A program made the position numbers and the translations under genes. From Diaporthe sp. PMI_573 (taxonomy: Eukaryota > Ascomycota > Sordariomycetes > Diaporthales > Diaporthaceae): a stretch of 64,000 nucleotides of DNA. Under the pieces are notes generated by a model. It did not search any database and was not told where the DNA came from. It saw only the letters and a program-made list of their open reading frames with translations. Location of the stretch: positions 186,001-250,000 of the forward strand of contig JAJTUP010000064.1 in assembly GCA_021399435.1 (NCBI GenBank), read 5' to 3'. This document shows positions 63,102-64,000 of the stretch, piece by piece; the stretch's first letter is position 1, and each line of letters starts with the position of its first letter.

Positions 63102-64000
63102 GTTGCTGGGGATGATCGCGGGTCAGCTCCGAATTTGGACGTGTCTCTTTGTCGACGCTGAATCTTTGACGGATGTTCACCGGCTCTGAATGTCGCTGGT
63201 GGCAGTTGTAGCGATTTAATAAACATTGTGACGACGGGGCATGTACTCAAAGGCGTTAAGTTCTTGTGTCAGCATGTTTTCCGCCACGTCTTCGGATTGC
63301 GTGGTTAAATCACTATAACAAGGCATAAACACGGTAGAGTCGTGTAGGATGTCAGGCAGTAATGTTGATGCCATGTCTGCGCAAAAGAAACTGACTCGCG
63401 ATGGAGGACATAGTGACGAGAGGGCGCCGCTAGACTTCATGCGCTCAGTGAGTGAAGACACGTTGGCGTCCATGCTGTGTTGAGGAGCGGAGGTGATGGG
63501 TGAGTAAGTTTAGGTGTCCGGGCGTTATACATGGAAGCAGCGAGCCAAGGCTTCACTGCAAGTGACTGCGCTGCTTCTAAAAGATATCATAAAATAATGA
63601 ACAGTACATGTCCTTTCGTCAACATTTGCGAAATTCACCCTCCGCTCCACAGCCAGCCAGGAAAGTGATAGAAATCGGGCCAATGGGACATCAGGGACTC
63701 GGTTCCTCAGTCGAACCTCACCTAGCAGCAGATCGATTGGGTGAAACTAACACAGATTTATTGGTTACTAAAGCCGCCGTTCGGTATGTGTTGGTGCGAG
63801 AATCCCTGAGCTGAAGCCAAGGTCTTCTGGCGACGTCACCCATTTCCCTCCCCTGACAAATACCTTTCCCCTCTGCCACGCCTTCCTCGCGCGCTCTTCT
63901 ATTTATAGCCGGCAGCATCCTCCCTCGCTCGCGCTCGTTTTGTCCATACAACAACAAACTGGTCTGTTCATGTTCAGCACGCCGAAGACATCAGATAAAT
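63102..64000. other. Upstream region of glycosyltransferase gene
   Basis: A minus frame at 63216-63473 (85 aa, MDANVSSLTERMKSSG) is open but unrecognised and lies where a 5' UTR would be expected. A CTATTTATAG TATA-like element is at 63899. No other gene is supported. Confidence 0.4.

Overview
The window is filamentous-fungal nuclear DNA, most likely from an Aspergillus/Penicillium-type ascomycete (Eurotiales). The evidence is short GTAAGT...CTAAC...YAG introns of about 50-100 nt, and fungal-specific families: Zn(II)2Cys6 regulators, HET and STAND proteins, RTA1-like membrane proteins, NmrA-like reductases and Fot1/pogo and hAT transposases. The species is not determinable from the sequence alone. 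No bacterial operon, RNA gene or CRISPR array was found.

Layout. (1) 1-7.6 kb is ordinary gene-bearing sequence: an NmrA/isoflavone-reductase-like enzyme (-), a DsbA-like thioredoxin-fold oxidoreductase (+), a small NAD(P)-binding SDR-like enzyme (-) and a complete 512-aa cytochrome P450 (+). It looks like a redox tailoring-gene group with no backbone synthase in view. (2) 7.6-20 kb is gene-poor and decayed: a thioesterase pseudogene, a solo LTR with target-site duplication, a possible regulator gene, a truncated hAT transposase, a frameshifted Myb-like gene and several orphan exons. (3) 21-34 kb is a graveyard of incompatibility and immune-type genes and regulators: an intact HET-domain ORF, a bZIP fragment, STAND/TPR and NB-ARC fragments, an APH-like pseudogene, an AflR-like zinc-cluster N-terminus, and a gene interrupted by four Gln-to-stop changes of the kind produced by RIP. 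(4) 34.9-41.8 kb is the most unusual part. An 852-bp element with perfect 58-bp terminal inverted repeats and 8-bp target duplications precedes a tandem array of two units. Each unit carries a MYND-finger protein gene and a PIF1-type helicase gene, the second one mostly deleted and partly inverted. A second truncated copy of the 852-bp element lies in inverted orientation at the far side. (5) 42-52 kb holds more fragments (HET-NACHT, SGNH esterase, hAT, pogo), one intact short MADS-box gene and a zinc-ribbon micro-ORF. (6) 52.6-55.7 kb has two hAT transposases abutting one another, the longer one joined directly to the broken end of an RTA1-like gene. (7) 56.5-63.1 kb returns to gene-dense sequence: a Zn2Cys6 regulator, an intact RTA1-like membrane protein and a large UDP-glycosyltransferase gene disabled by one frameshift, one stop and one broken splice acceptor.

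The window reads as a transposon-rich accessory island between two gene-dense flanks. Many lesions are C-to-T or G-to-A transitions that fit repeat-induced point mutation, but that is an inference from a few sites, not a measured index. The best candidate for something undescribed is the MYND + PIF1 helicase tandem unit. It has conserved CCAAT-rich and palindromic boundary sequences and no recognisable Rep/HUH domain.
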